DNA from: Talinum fruticosum
Lineage: Eukaryota > Streptophyta > Magnoliopsida > Caryophyllales > Talinaceae
Length of the DNA: 64,000 nucleotides
Direction: 5' to 3'
Assembly (NCBI GenBank): GCA_021018815.1
Contig: JAITYX010000047.1
Span: 4,783,001 to 4,847,000 of the forward strand
Both the position numbers and the translations under genes were made by a program. Below the pieces are notes generated by a model that ran no database searches, was not told the origin of the DNA, and saw nothing but the letters and a program-made list of their open reading frames with translations. Below are positions 48,540-61,732 of the stretch, in pieces (position 1 is the stretch's first letter; each line of letters starts with the position of its first letter).

Positions 48540-51500
48540 TGAGTCTTTACAGGTAAGAGGAGAGATACCAAAACTTAGACAGAAGCCTAAAAAACAAGCC
48601 TAATACAAGCAATTTATATCTAACCAAACCGGGAGAAAATTACTCCCCTCCCATGCTCGAACCCGGGGGATAGTGTGGGAAGATAGTTAGACTCTCTTCA
48701 GTTGCTAGTTTGATTCTTATGGCAATACCTAATCTACTATCTTGCAATTCCAATTCTAAACACCAAATATTGATTATAAATTCTACCAAATCACAAATAT
48801 GTTGCAATACTTGTTCTTTGATACCCTTGTGAGTTCATTACTACTTGTGTACTACATTTTTGAAATAGTAAACATGGATTTCACAAAAAGCTCATATAAA
48901 TTCAAGGGAAAAAGTCAGCCATATTTATTAAGTATACAAACACTCGTAAGTTACATTTAGATCATGTTTCATTTAGTAGTAAGGAGATGTAAGACTTTGT
49001 AAAGTTAGTTGTAAGTAATTCTAAATACTTTTAAACACCTATAAACTTTTACCAATTATTGAGTCAAATCCTTTAAAATATTAAAAAGTTAGAAACAGTG
49101 ATAATTTCATATTTACACCCACATTAAAAACAGAAATCTCATAAGCTTCTTTTGTGACAACTCTACAACTAATCATAAGCCTCAGTAGGCATACCCAAAC
49201 AACTAGCTCTAAACCAAAAAATGTTTATTAAACATTTCCACCCCCAAACCATGGGTATTAAACATAAAAAGAGCATTGTTCAAGACAAAATAAGACGAAA
49301 AAAGTTGGGGGGAGAAAAGAAATAGAGAGTTAAAAGAGGGCAAAGATCTGACTATCATTTGCATGATCCTCCTCATAATCCACAACCAAAATTTGAGGGT
49401 GGACATAATTGCCATAGCATGAAGGGAGCAAGGAGTAATAAAGGGTAGGCATTTCACAAAACAAGAAAACGTGGTGAGATTCCCTAGCCTAGAACTTCCC
49501 GAGGCCAATACACCTTGAATTCTGGGTTCTTCAACTTTTATTATATTATTACTCCATAAATAAATTAGCTCAGCTCAGCAGTTTATTGCCCCCATCTTGT
49601 GGAGTTAGTGTCTGTACCCTGTAACAAGAACAAATACAAAAACAACTCCCAGAAGTGTTGCTCAAGCCAACGAACATGGAGAAATTATTATCATTAGATA
49701 TCAACCATATAACTGTGTCTATATCACTCAATATTCACACAATGTGATGTCATTGCATCACATGATTTTATCCCAAAAACTGCAAACTAGATGTCCTTCC
49801 AAATCTCCAATTCAACCTAACATTATTGCCATTTTTTTTGGGGGGGAGGGTTTCGAGTTGGAAGGAACAAGTACAAAGCTGGCCTCCTCTCATGACCGGC
49901 AAAAGTTAACCCCTCAACCTCCAATTGGTAATAACCGGTGTGAATAAGTAAAACCAACTTAGTTTAGCTGACCAAGATTTAAACCTTAGCGGCTACTACA
50001 TACTAGTTGCAAAGAGACGGTGGGTTGGAGAACCAGGGCCTTGGCTTTAGGCAGACTTATTTTCTATCGTCTCCCTTAGGTCTAATCCCACAAGTCATTG
50101 ACCCATCATGATACTCCAGGAGTCTCTCCTTACCGGTACTTAAAAATAGAACCAATCTTGATCTAACCTACATCATTGGTCACCCAGTGCTATGTATGGA
50201 CTCCTAAAGTCGAATCCAATAAAGTTAAGGAATAAGCAAACTTGATCCCAATGCACTCAAGGACCTTTGGCCTAGTGATTGATTTGGCCAGCTCACATAG
50301 TTTGAGATTCCACTCTTACTTGGGAAGCCTTAAAAAGAAATATAATCCTTTTCACAAATAAAACATCTCATCATCCCTTTTACCCCTATGAAATCCCATG
50401 TTCTCCATATTGCAATAAGCCACATGCCAGAATCAAATCAAACCAAACCAATACTAATTTGGAGTCAGTCTTAAAGTGGTAGTGTTCACCTCCTCCATCC
50501 TGTTATATACTTCATACTATTTGAATCAAAGCAATACTATTCTAATTTCTGCCATAAAGTTATCCTCCATCCTGTTAGATACTTCGTACTATTTGAATCA
50601 AAGCAATACTATTGTAATTTCTATCATAAAATTATTGAGTGAAAAACAAGACGAAAACTTAGAAGATTAAGGTAGTTTCGTAAACACAATATTATCCGAA
50701 ACTCATCTCATGAAATCATAATGTTATTAGTATCATTCACAAAAACATATTTTTAACGTCGACTTCAAACCATGTCTTCCATTCTAGTTTTACCAAGCGT
50801 TTTAATAGGGATACAATAACACCAAAATAATACAAAAATAAAAATAAAAATGTGACGTCTGTTAAAATATACTATAGGTAAATCAAAATGCAAATACTCT
50901 TATCCTAACAAGCAAAAAGGTTGTTTCTGAGAAATAATCAAGGGGAACACCTCATCGTATAAGTAAGAAACATGAATGGTGCTTATCTATATAATTAGTG
51001 CATAGCAAGTACTACTTAGTGTTGACTTTGACAAAAGCAAGCAAGGTACCTTTTGAAGCCATCGTTCAGTGTGACAATCATACAGCCGAACACGTGCCTC
51101 AGATATGACCTATTAAGAGTATTGGATGTGATTAAAATAATTAACATAGTTCAGAAAGAGATTAAATACAGAGGAAAAAATGATACTTCACCAGTTTGAA
51201 CATATTGAATTGCACACAAAGTACTTGAAATGAAATTTGCGGATTTTAATATTGGAATTTACAAAACTATCCCTATTCTCCGGTGGGAAGGAGAGACAAA
51301 TTAACCCTATGGAGATCAAATCCTTTCCTAATTTTTTTAACTTGGAGTTACATTTGTTGTAAACTTCTTAAAAAGGGACAAAGGTAGGTGCAACTATAGT
51401 GAACTGAAGCTAGAAAAGTAAAAGTGCATGACCACCTAAGGTTAGACATAATAAAGGCAAATTGTCCCTAGATATTGTTAAACAAAGGGGTGTTTTTATA

Positions 51501-52940
51501 GATATTAGAGTTGCTTATTCAAAAATAAGATTAATTGCTGCCCTTCCTTTTCAAAAAGTTGTCTATTTTATTGCTTTCGGAATTACTCTTCTAAAAACCA
51601 AAAATAAGAGATTGTTAACAAGATGTATCTATTTATATGTCTGTAACTCTTGCTGTTTCATAAAAATGGCCGAATATTTGGAAGAGAGGGAGTATTTGAT
51701 CATCCAACTTCTATGTTTCTTGTTGTGACAGAGATGAGAAAAATAAAGAAACAGTAAAGGAAAAGAGCCAAAACAGCTGGTGGAGTAGTTGAGATTTTGG
51801 AATGCATCACGCATGGATACTTTTTCTCTGCTTTGGGTTTATAGATATCAGTGGAAGAACAATGCTGAAATCAAGGGCCAAATAATGGTTAATATACCTC
51901 AAAATGTGAGTTAAAGAGATGACAATGAGCTGTAACATTTCAAATCATCTTTAAATTTGCAAAACTGAAACATATTCCTCTCTTTTTCCCCTTTGAGTCA
52001 CTCTCATGTGAAATTTAGAAGGGAAGCAAATCCAAATTTAACCAAGTTTTATGATTTCATGGACTAGAAGGCCTTCACCTCAGTTCTTTGGTGGGACTGT
52101 GCATATCATTGGCAGAAGAGCTCTAAATTTTGGTCCAAAAACAGGGTAACGTTCATTTTGGAAATTGTTTTCCATATTGACAACACAAACTCCAAGTGAA
52201 CAAACTAACAAATGTATAACATAGTTTTCTTGTGTACTTCGCCTCGGTATGGCTATTCAAATGTGGGGTAAAGCAATGTGGTTTTTTAGGTTGGATACTT
52301 CAGTTTTCTAACCCAACTTATATCGGCCAAGAACGAGTTGGATACTCAATACTTTGATTAAATAATTTTTTGTATGGGCTATTCATATTTTGGAAATTAC
52401 AACTTTGAGAATGAGCTTTTGGATAAATCCATAACCAATTGAAAATCACAAAATTAAGTTAGACTTTCAAGTTTAGGAGTGATACTCAGCAGGAACAGTT
52501 TTAAAAACCATTTGGTGCCCATTTGAAAAATTACTTATTTATTAATCTATTCCCAGGTCCTCCCTCCCCCGCCCCCCATCCCAAAAGAAAAAAAGGAGGG
52601 GTAGATTTTGGAGTTGTTTATGCACTTTGGATACTTGAAATGAGTAGATGAAATAGGTGCACTATAAGAGGGTGAATCACTTTCAAACATAGTGAAGAAA
52701 AATAAGGCTGAGATGTATATGTTAATACTTTCTTTTGGAGGTTTGCTACAAGGTGGTTGCAATAGTGCTATTAAGAAAAGAATCAGTACCAATAATTATG
52801 CTTAATGACCATCATAGGTTGAAGGCTCGATAACCTAAGCTAAACCACAGCCCATTACTACAGACCTTATTTTGAGGAAAACAATGCATAAACACATGGG
52901 GGTGCATGGCTACTCAAGCTATTCAATTCAAACCCACTAC
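48540..52940. other. Intergenic with an isolated exon-like segment
   Basis: Mostly non-coding, with short frames I do not credit. A 60-base minus-strand segment at 51050-51109 is bounded by AG and GT and reads VISEARVRLYDCHTERWLQK, well balanced in composition, but no partner exons were found. A 72 bp tandem repeat lies at 50492-50635. Confidence 0.3.
50492..50635. repeat. Tandem repeat, two 72 bp units
   Basis: The unit beginning cctccatcctgtta at 50492 recurs at 50564 with about five differences. Confidence 0.9.
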
Positions 52941-52949
52941 CCAAATGGA

Positions 52950-52957
52950 CTATAAAA
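52950..52957 (+). promoter_or_regulatory. Candidate TATA box for receptor kinase
   Basis: ctataaaat about 260 bp before the ATG at 53210. It is a plain sequence match; the long leader it implies contains the GA repeat at 53143-53176. Confidence 0.25.
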
Positions 52958-53142
52958 TTTTCCAATCAAAAAGGATATTAACACAGACATAAAACACAGA
53001 ACCCCGAGGTGAAAGCTGGTGGCTAAACTAAAACAAATCCTTAATCTTTTAGTCCTCCCTCAACCCCATAAACCCTTTTGTTTTATCACCTCCTCTTGCT
53101 TGTTTTGAAAGCATAGTAATGCTGGGTTAATGACTAAACACT

Positions 53143-53144
53143 CT

Positions 53145-53176
<32 letters not shown>
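53143..53176 (+). repeat. (GA)n microsatellite in 5' leader of receptor kinase
   Basis: About 16 GA units ending 34 bp before the ATG, a common position for GA/CT repeats in plant 5' leaders. Confidence 0.9.
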
Positions 53177-53178
<2 letters not shown>

Positions 53179-53209
53179 CAATGCAAAAACCAGAAGAGAA
53201 GTTTGGGAT

Positions 53210-56200
53210 TTGAAGCCAATGCCAATGCCAGCGCCGATGCCAAGGCAACCCTTGAAGCCCCACCACATCCACCACTACATCCGCCGCCACAACAATCATC
53301 ATCTTATCCTTTTCCTCGGTCTTTTTCTATCTCCATTCTTCTCCTCTGCCTTTGTTAGTGCTAACAATGAGGTCCTCGTCCTACATTCATGGCTTCACAG
53401 CTCTTCAAAGCCTCCGCCTCCTTCTTTCTCAAACTGGAACCCCGGGGACCAAAACCCCTGTAAATGGTCATTCATCGGTTGCTCGGTGGATAACTTTGTC
53501 ACTGAGATAAATATCCAATCAATCCAGTTAGCGCTCCCTTTTCCTTCAAACATCTCTTCGCTTTCCCGCCTCCAGAAAATCACCATTTCCGGCTCCAATC
53601 TCACTGGTTCCATCCCAGAAAGTATTGGAGATTGTACCTAACTCACCTTACTTGATCTCAGTTCAAACAATCTTGTAAGCAGCATTCCTAATACGATCGG
53701 GAAGCTAATAAACTTGCAAGACTTGATTTTTAACTCCAATCAGCTCACTGGGAAAATCCCAGCTGAACTTGGTGATTGCCTTAGCCTACAGAATATCCTC
53801 CTCTTTGATAACAACCTCAATGGTGAACTTCCGGCTGAGCTTGGGAAACTCACAAATCTGCAGTCTTTGAGGGCAGGAGGAAACAAGGACATTTCTGGGG
53901 CTATACCAGAAGAGCTTGGTGAATGCCAGAACATGACTGTGCTTGGACTGGCTGACACAAAGATTTCAGGACCGATTCCAAGCTCGCTCGGAAAGCTAAT
54001 CAAGCTACAGACCCTGTCAGTTTATACTACAATGCTCTCAGGGAGATCCCACCAGAACTAGGTAACTGTTCTGAGCTTGTGAACTTGTATCTCTATCAGA
54101 ATAGTTTATCTGGGGCAATCCCAAAAGAACTAGGTAAGCTTCAAAAGCTAGAGAAGTTGCTTCTATGGCAGAACCTTTTGTCTGGTGCTATCCCTGAAGA
54201 GATAGGGAATTGCTCAAGCTTGGTAGTAATTGACCTTTCATTGAACTCCTGTCTGGGACTATACCTTTGTCATTTGGGAATCTATCAAACCTTCTAGAGC
54301 TAATGCTGAGCAGTAATAACATCTCTGGCTCAATTCCATCTGTTATTGCCAATGCCACAAACCTAGTGCAATTGCAGGTTGATAATAATCAAATAACAGG
54401 CTCAGTCCCAGCTGAGCTAGGAAGATTAAAAGGGCTGCAAATCCTCTTTGCCTGGCAGAACAGGCTTGAGGGGAGCATCCCTCCTGCATTGGAAAATTGC
54501 ACCAGTCTCCAAGCCTTGGACTTGTCACATAACTCACTCACCGGAAGCTTGCCCTCTGGCCTATTCCAGCTCCAAAACCTCACAAAACTTCTCCTGATTT
54601 CTAATCACATTTCAGGTTCAATCCCTCCAGAGATTGGGTATTGCAAGTCCCTTATCCGGCTGCGTCTTTTTAACAATAGGATTACAGGGGGACTTCCAAA
54701 AGAAATTGGTTTTCTCAGCAGTCTTAGCTTCCTTGATTTATCTAATAATCGTCTTTCTGGGTCAGTCCCAGAGGAGATAAGCAAGTGTACAGATTTGCAG
54801 ATGCTAAACTTAAGCAACAATACATTAGGGGTTCCCTTCCCAGTTCACTGTCATCTCTGAGTAGACTTCAGGCCCTAGATTTGTCAAATAACCAGTTTAT
54901 AGGTCCACTTCCAGCGAGTTTAGGACAACTAGCTTCCCTCAATTCTCTCATACTCAGAAGGAACTCTTTCTCAGGGTCTATCCCATCATCGCTGGGAAGC
55001 TGTTTGAATCTACAATTAATAGACCTCAGCAGCAATGAATTTTCAGGAGGCATCCCTGAGGAACTCTTCCAAATTGAAGGCCTCGATATTGCTCTCAATT
55101 TGAGCTGTAACATGCTTACTGGAGTGATTCCACCTAAGATTTCCGCCCTCAAGAAGCTATCCATACTTGATCTTTCGCACAACGGGCTTGAAGGCAATCT
55201 CATGCAGCTCTCTGGGTTGGATAATCTGGTATCTCTCAATGTATCTTACAACAATTTCACAGGTTTTCTACCTGATAACAAGCTATTCAGACAACTTTCA
55301 TCTAGAGAATTAGAAGGGAACCAAGGGCTGTGTTCGAAAAATCATGATTCATGCTTTGTAAGTAATGGCACAGGACAAGAGATGGCAAATGGAAGGCGAA
55401 CAAAGAGGTTCAAATTAGCCATTGGGCTGCTCGTAGCTGTGACCGTTATACTGGTCATTCTAGGTGTCATTGCAGTTGCTCGAGCAAGGAAAATGGTTAA
55501 AGATGACAATGACTCCGAGATAGGGATGGATGCCTGGCCCTGGCAATTCACCCCTTTCCAGAAGCTAAACTTTTCAGTTGATGAAGTTCTGAAATGCCTA
55601 GTGGAGTGCAATATCATAGGAAAAGGATGTTCAGGAATAGTTTACCGTGCCGAAATGGATAACGGGGAAGTGATTGCAGTGAAGAAGCTATGGCCAACAA
55701 CAACAGGAGCCAGACATGATTATCAAAAAGATACATTCAAGAATAACGGACGTGATTCCTTCTCAGCTGAGGTAAAGACCCTTGGCTCCATCCGCCACAA
55801 GAACATAGTTAGGTTCCTAGGGTGTTGTTGGAACAAGAATACAAAGTTGCTTATGTATGACTACATGCCTAATGGAAGCCTAGGCAGCGTTTTACATGAA
55901 AGGAATGGAAGTTGTTTGGACTGGGATCTAAGATACAAGATTGTCCTAGGGGCAGCTCAAGGATTAGCTTATTTGCATCATGATTGTGTCCCTCCTATAG
56001 TTCATAGGGATATCAAGGCTAACAACATTCTTATTGGCCTTGACTTTGGGCCATACATTGCGGACTTTGGCCTTGCCAAGCTCATAGATGATGGAGATTT
56101 CGCCAGATCATCCAGCACCGTTGCTGGTTCTTATGGCTACATAGCACCTGGTAAGGATATTTCTTCTTGGAAAAACGTTTGTTGCATAACTAGACTTATG

Positions 56201-56754
56201 TGTTTACAGTTTCAAGCCGAGAAACTGACATTATCTTTGTTGTCTACAGAGTATGGATACATGATGAAGATTACAGAAAAGAGTGATGTTTATAGCTATG
56301 GAGTTGTTGTGTTAGAAGTACTAACAGGGAAACAACCAATCGACCCAACCATACCCGATGGCCTACACATTGTGGACTGGGTGAGACAACGGAGGGAGGA
56401 GTTGAAGTATTGGACCCAAAGCTACAAGGCCGACCAGAATCAGAAGTAGAGGAGATGATGCAGACTTTGGGGGTCGCTTTGCTTTGCGTAACTCCTTCAC
56501 CTGATGACCGCCCCACCATGAAGGACGTGGCAGCGATGCTGAAGGAGATAAGGCAGGAGAGAGAGGCAGAATGTGTGAAGGTTGACACTCTACTTAAAGG
56601 ATCATCAACAGCAAAAGACCAACAAGAGAGCAACAATAGCAGCTCTGGTGGAGGACCATCTACAACCATGCATACCCTATACCCACGAAGCAATAACACG
56701 AGCTTCTCTGCTTCATCACTCCTATATTTATCCTCCAATGGCAACACCTTATAA
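53210..56754 (+). pseudogene. LRR receptor-like kinase, RGI/RGFR type (subfamily XI), with frame breaks
   Basis: The reading runs as signal segment (residues about 28-50), LRR N-cap with NPCKW, about 20 LRRs (LDLSSN, SGSIP), a membrane helix at about 55418-55485, and a kinase at about 55560-56560. The kinase has IIGKGCSG, AVKKLW, VHRDIKANNIL and ADFGLAKL. One intron lies at 56151-56249 (99 bp, GTAAGG...CTACAG) just before the YGYMMKI segment. The C-tail SFSASSLLY and motifs such as WPWQFTPFQKLNFSV point to receptors for root meristem growth factor peptides. Breaks: TAA at 53639-53641 and four one-base deletions near 54043, 54250, 54822 and 56393. Counting four bases back gives exactly 1150 codons, the family's usual length. 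It is either a very recent pseudogene or a live gene with consensus errors. Confidence 0.88.
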
Positions 56755-58487
56755 ATAATTAGCTACAAATTAGCCCCTCAATAGGATAGAAAATCTGGTT
56801 CTTTCTTTTTGCTAGGCTTGGAATCTTCCTTTCCCTCCTTTACTATAGTGTATTCTGGTCGAAATGAGCCAAACATATTGATAGTACACAGGACCAAACA
56901 TTTCTGGTTCTGATCTATTGTTAGGCAAGCAAAGGAGAGATCAATGCAATAATATGCTACCATCTAAATTTCTGTACAAAGAAACATTAGACTTCACAAC
57001 AGCTACTCACAAATGCCATCATATGTAATGTAAGTTCCAGTTAATCTCGCATTGGGTCATTGGCATATTATCGAACAGGTGGTGGGCAACCTCTCATGCA
57101 CCCACAAAGGGTAACAATTGGCCAGAGATTGTAAATCAGTAATCACGATACTGTCATATTATTATTAATCACATTATCAAGAAGGGAAAATATCTAAAAT
57201 AAATCGGAAATTTTTTCCAAAACTTGTAAAGAAAATTGACAAACTTTCTTCTTCTGGGAAAGAGGGATTGAATCATTATAGCTGGCGAATCTCATTCAAG
57301 ATCGCATGCATTAATTCAACACCAACAAACTTGATTAAAGAGCAAGAATTCCAAATAATTAAGAAAATCTTTGAACGTGAAATATAACCGCGTTACTTTA
57401 AACTTACGCGAATATCAGCAGGTCAGATACCTGAGAGGAAGATAGAGAGAAAAATCGCTTGAAAGATCTGACGATCGTGACTGAAATTCAGAGGGATTTT
57501 TATTATGATGACCACTACTTACCACAAAGGCACAAATGGCCAATGGGTGGCGGCAAATTATACATGAGAAAAACAATCGACCACTCTAAATATATAACAA
57601 AATAGATTTAAAATTTTACTAATATAATATAATTTAATTTAATTAGATAAAAATATTAATTATAATTTTAATAATATAATTAAATAAATATGTCAGTACA
57701 CTTTGATAAGAATATAAGTTTTGTATGAGCACCAATAAGATACACTTTTTTCAACAAAAAAATAATATGATACACCTCTTGGTTCGAATTTGGGAGTATA
57801 ATATAATTTCTATTTCCAAAATAATAAATGTCACTCAATTTAAAAGTTGATTCTCATTTATTAAATTGAAAAGAAATTATATGATTACATAGTAGAAACA
57901 TATTATTACTCATAATTATGTAAATTTAATTTTTTCATTAATATTTCATTATAAAATTACATGTATAATACGTTTTACAAATAAAAAATTATTACTATGA
58001 AGACGTAGTCGATGTATACTCGACTTGGGATAGAACGTTAATCATACAACTTGAAATATCTACTCCCAACACATATGTCAACAGATGGTACTGACTGAAC
58101 GGGAAAATAAGAGGTTTTGTGAGCCTAAAATAATAACGCATCACATGAGAGTATATGCTTTCGAGTGGATATAAGAATTTGTAGACTTATTGGGATATTC
58201 ATTGGATATTTGTTGTTATATCTGAAGATCCTCGATTTCAACACAAAGGAAAGCTTTGCGTTTTATGTATGTATCTTACTGTTAGACCATTCGCTCGATT
58301 CGTATCTTCAAGATTGCTAGGATAATGAAGAAGGAAACCCACAAGTTGACAAAAATTATATGATATATACCCTTAGGTATACGAGTTATCTACACCGTAG
58401 TTCATGTAAGGCGCTTACAAGTAAGGGTTATTTTTTTATTTGTGTAATTATTTCAATGTGTGTGTTCTATTAGTTAGAAGCTTATTA
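56755..58487. other. Intergenic, no gene seen
   Basis: The 3' flank of the receptor kinase is followed by AT-rich DNA. A pyrimidine-rich stretch on the minus strand near 57410-57480, ending in CTCAG/GTATC, could be the 5' leader of a minus-strand gene, but no coding sequence follows. Confidence 0.35.
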
Positions 58488-58893
58488 CACTATTACGAGA
58501 TATAACTTTTTATTACAGTCAATTTACAACGGTTAAAAGGACAAATCGTTATGAAAAATGGACCGGTGGTATTTTTGTAAATAAGCGGCATTATATAACA
58601 AGAGAATTGTCATCATAGGTTGAGCTATACCCTTTTGACGACGGTTCTTTGAAAGAACCGTCATCATAGGTCACATTTGATAACGGTTCTTCCATTGAAC
58701 CATCGTCAAAAGCCAAACATATTTTTAGGGTTAAAGTATTTTCATTTTTGGAAACCCATTTAACCCTAACCGTGTCTCTCTCTCGGCCTCTCTCTCATGT
58801 CGAACGTCGCTTAATCTCTCCCTCCCCACCTCCTTCTCTCCGATCTCCCAACGAATGCCCCCTTCTCTCTCTTCGGTCTCCCATGGAACTTGA

Positions 58894-59010
58894 AAACCTC
58901 CCTCACTCTCTCTCTCTCTCTCACTCTCTCTCTCTCTCTCTTTAGTCTCCCATGGAGCTTGAAACCTCCCCCTCTTTCTCTCTCTCATGGCGCTTGAAAG
59001 ATCTCTCCCT

Positions 59011-59047
<37 letters not shown>

Positions 59048-59065
59048 TCCCTCTCTCTCTCTCTC
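58894..59065. repeat. (CT)n microsatellite tract
   Basis: Imperfect CT repeats interrupted by ccct and a repeated catgg-gcttgaaa segment (58882, 58950, 58988). The low-complexity arginine/glutamate frames opposite it are not genes. Confidence 0.9.
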
Positions 59066-59151
59066 GAACAGCCACTTGAAAAATTGGGCGCTTTCGATCT
59101 TTGAGGGTGAGCACCATTGACAGACGTGTTCTTTATTGAGGAGACATTGTC

Positions 59152-59181
59152 TGTAACAACCTAATTTTTAATTTTTTTAAA

Positions 59182-59223
<42 letters not shown>

Positions 59224-60140
59224 TTATTTAAATCTAGCATTAAAGCATGACTAGTTATTAAAATTTAATACATGATATTTGTAATTTAAGCACATGTTTA
59301 ATAGATTATTTCTAAAGTAGTGTCTACTTACATATGGATAAGCAAAGAGACTAGATATTAAGGATAGGGATTAATTTGTATCATATTTTCTATAAATAAT
59401 TAGGGCACTTATTAAAACCTTTGAGGCATCATAACCTTAAGATATTCCATTGTTACTCATCTATAAATACCCCCAAAATGTTAGGCAAAACACTCGCACA
59501 CTCATATTTAGTTTTCTCTCTACTTTCATCTTGAGTGAAATTTTTCGTTCCTAGATTTCATTGAAACTATCTAAAGATTACTTTCCAAGTGCAAATAGCA
59601 AGGTACAATGCATGTCAATTAATTCATCGAAATTATCGTTTTTAGTCAAAGAGTATGTGTGTGTGAGTACAATAATTTTCAAGTGTTTTGTGACAAAGGA
59701 TGCCTACATTGCTCATTGTTTATTGTTCATTGTTTGAGTTATCACTTGGTACGCACGCTCATCGACTCGTTGTTCATCGTCCCTTTCAAAGGGAATCATC
59801 GTTTATTATTGGGTCATCCGAAATATAAGTATTTTTCTTATCTTATTTATAAACAAAATGAATTTTACAAAATTATTATTTCCATAATTGAGCGTATTGT
59901 GTTGAGAGTTTTCTTTCTCATTCTTTAAATGTTTTATTATTTTCAGGTAAAGTGTGAATGCATGGGGACAATTGGATCATCGGGACGCTCATCTAGTTTC
60001 ATTTTTAGTTGGACTAAGTCTTCAACTATTTTAGTTATATTATAAATTCAATGTGAAAAGTATAACTTCAACAAATGTTAGTGATTGATTGAATAAATGA
60101 TAAAGTTTATTTTCATTTTATTAAAAGTAGAGGCCTTACA
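59152..60140. mobile_element. Solo LTR inserted in the CACTA element
   Basis: 989 bp, starting TGTAACAACCT and ending AGGCCTTACA (inverse TGTAAGGCCT), flanked by a 4 bp duplication TGTC (59148-59151 and 60141-60144). It has an (ATT)n run at 59177-59222 and a TATA box (tataaatac) at about 59462, as expected of an LTR promoter. No internal retroelement domains are present. Confidence 0.72.
59462..59470 (+). promoter_or_regulatory. TATA box of solo LTR
   Basis: ctataaatacccc lies about 310 bp into the LTR, followed within 60 bp by a CT-rich, CA-containing start region. It gives the direction of transcription as plus. Confidence 0.5.
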
Positions 60141-60682
60141 TGTCTCTTTTAGACACGTGGCATAACACTCTAACAATTGAAAGTAGAGGTCAGCGAGAGA
60201 GGTGTAGCCACGCAGAGAGAGTGAGGCTGGCGAGAGAGATGCATCCACGCGGAGAGAGTGAGGTCGGAAAGAGAAGTCGGCGAGAGAGTGTCTGCAGTGA
60301 TAACCTGGAAATGTAGAGAATGAGTGGGGGAGAGTGCAACCACAACTCGAAACCGCAGAGTAGAACCGAAAACCACCAAGCAACCGCGGAGAGAAGAGAT
60401 TTGAAGCAAAAGAGTGTGGAACCGAAAAACGAGAGACTATCGGAGGCTCGGCTTCGATCGAGGGTTTTGGTGCGATACTTTAGACGACGGTTCACTACCA
60501 ACAACCGTTGTCTAAAGTACTTAGACTACGATTTAGTAAATGAACCGTCCTCATAGATAAGTCTATGACGACGGTTCGGTATAAGAACCGTAGTCTAAGA
60601 TTCGAGTAGAAATTTCAAACGATGGTTTGTCCTTTTAACCGTCGTTAAAGACTCGTCGTCAAATGTGATTTACGTAATAGTG

Positions 60683-61732
60683 TGTTCTTATTGAACACTA
60701 AACAAAAAATTAGTGGATAGAATTATTTTTCTAGTAAATATTATAATTGTTTTAGTGAGCATTAAAATATATTTGATTAAATACGAGAATGATTTTAATG
60801 TATAAATTAAATTTTGGCTGATAGAATATATTTAAGATTGAGAAGATTTTATAAATTAAACATTAAAGAATATGAAGGTACAATATATATGAAAAAATTA
60901 TTTTCTTAGAACTTGAGATAAAATATATTAAAATATAAAATTTGTAGTTGCCATAATTCAAACTCGCGACATCAACAACTCCAACTTGTCTTTCAGTCAA
61001 TGTGCTATAAATTATTGATTTTTAAAAATTTAAAACTTTAATATTTATTCAAAGCCACGCTCTTAAGAACGGGTTGTACATGTTTGGGCTTAACTGTTTA
61101 AGTTGAACCATTTTTGGGCCCGATGTGTACAGTTCTCATGTGCCCCAAGCATATATGGTTTAAAATCTGCGAGTTGGCAGTGTAATAGTGTTGACTTGAA
61201 AACGAGGCATCTTTAACAATTTATTTGTTATTTTTCCTTCTAACAAAAAAATAAAATTCATAATTTAGATGACATAACATATAAATATATATTTAATTTA
61301 AAACTTAAAAGATAACTTACTGTAAGACGTTTACCATTAACTTTGTAGTTATACATATGATAGAAAAAGGGTGATAAATTCTTGTGCAACTAAAAATTGA
61401 AATATCAACTATCGTGCACTTAATTTTTGAAAGGTGTCATGTCACATGTTATGTATATGTATAATATTACTATGTATGTATTAGACATGGATCTTATAAA
61501 CTAAAATTAAAAAGAATTTTAAAAAGTCACATGAGTCTACCATATTAAATAAGTTAATAAGGTATGAGTTTATGTCATCTTAGTAACACCAAACGACATA
61601 AGTAAAGTTTCATTTATAGTTGACACACATGGTAGATATTCAAACTCAATTACATTAACGATGTTATATTTTTCTTACCTTATTTGTCTTAAATAAATAC
61701 CGAATATTGTAAGTTGTTAATCTATATTAGAT
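60683..61732. other. AT-rich intergenic, no gene seen
   Basis: No convincing frame or repeat structure. Confidence 0.4.

Larger units (their letters stand above)
58488..60682. mobile_element. Non-autonomous CACTA (EnSpm) element
   Basis: The ends are CACTATTACG (58488) and CGTAATAGTG (60682), the CACTA signature. Subterminal regions hold repeated gacggttc and gaaccgtc motifs in both orientations (58630-58715 on the left, 60480-60655 on the right). An inverted pair around ggttaaaaggacaaa lies at 58530 and 60630. There is no transposase; the interior has a CT microsatellite (58890-59070) and an inserted solo LTR. A 3 bp target duplication is not evident (tta versus tgt). Confidence 0.75.

Noticed and set aside
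58731..59117. Arg/Glu-rich frame of 128 codons on the minus strand
   Set aside because: It is a translation of the CT microsatellite within the CACTA element.
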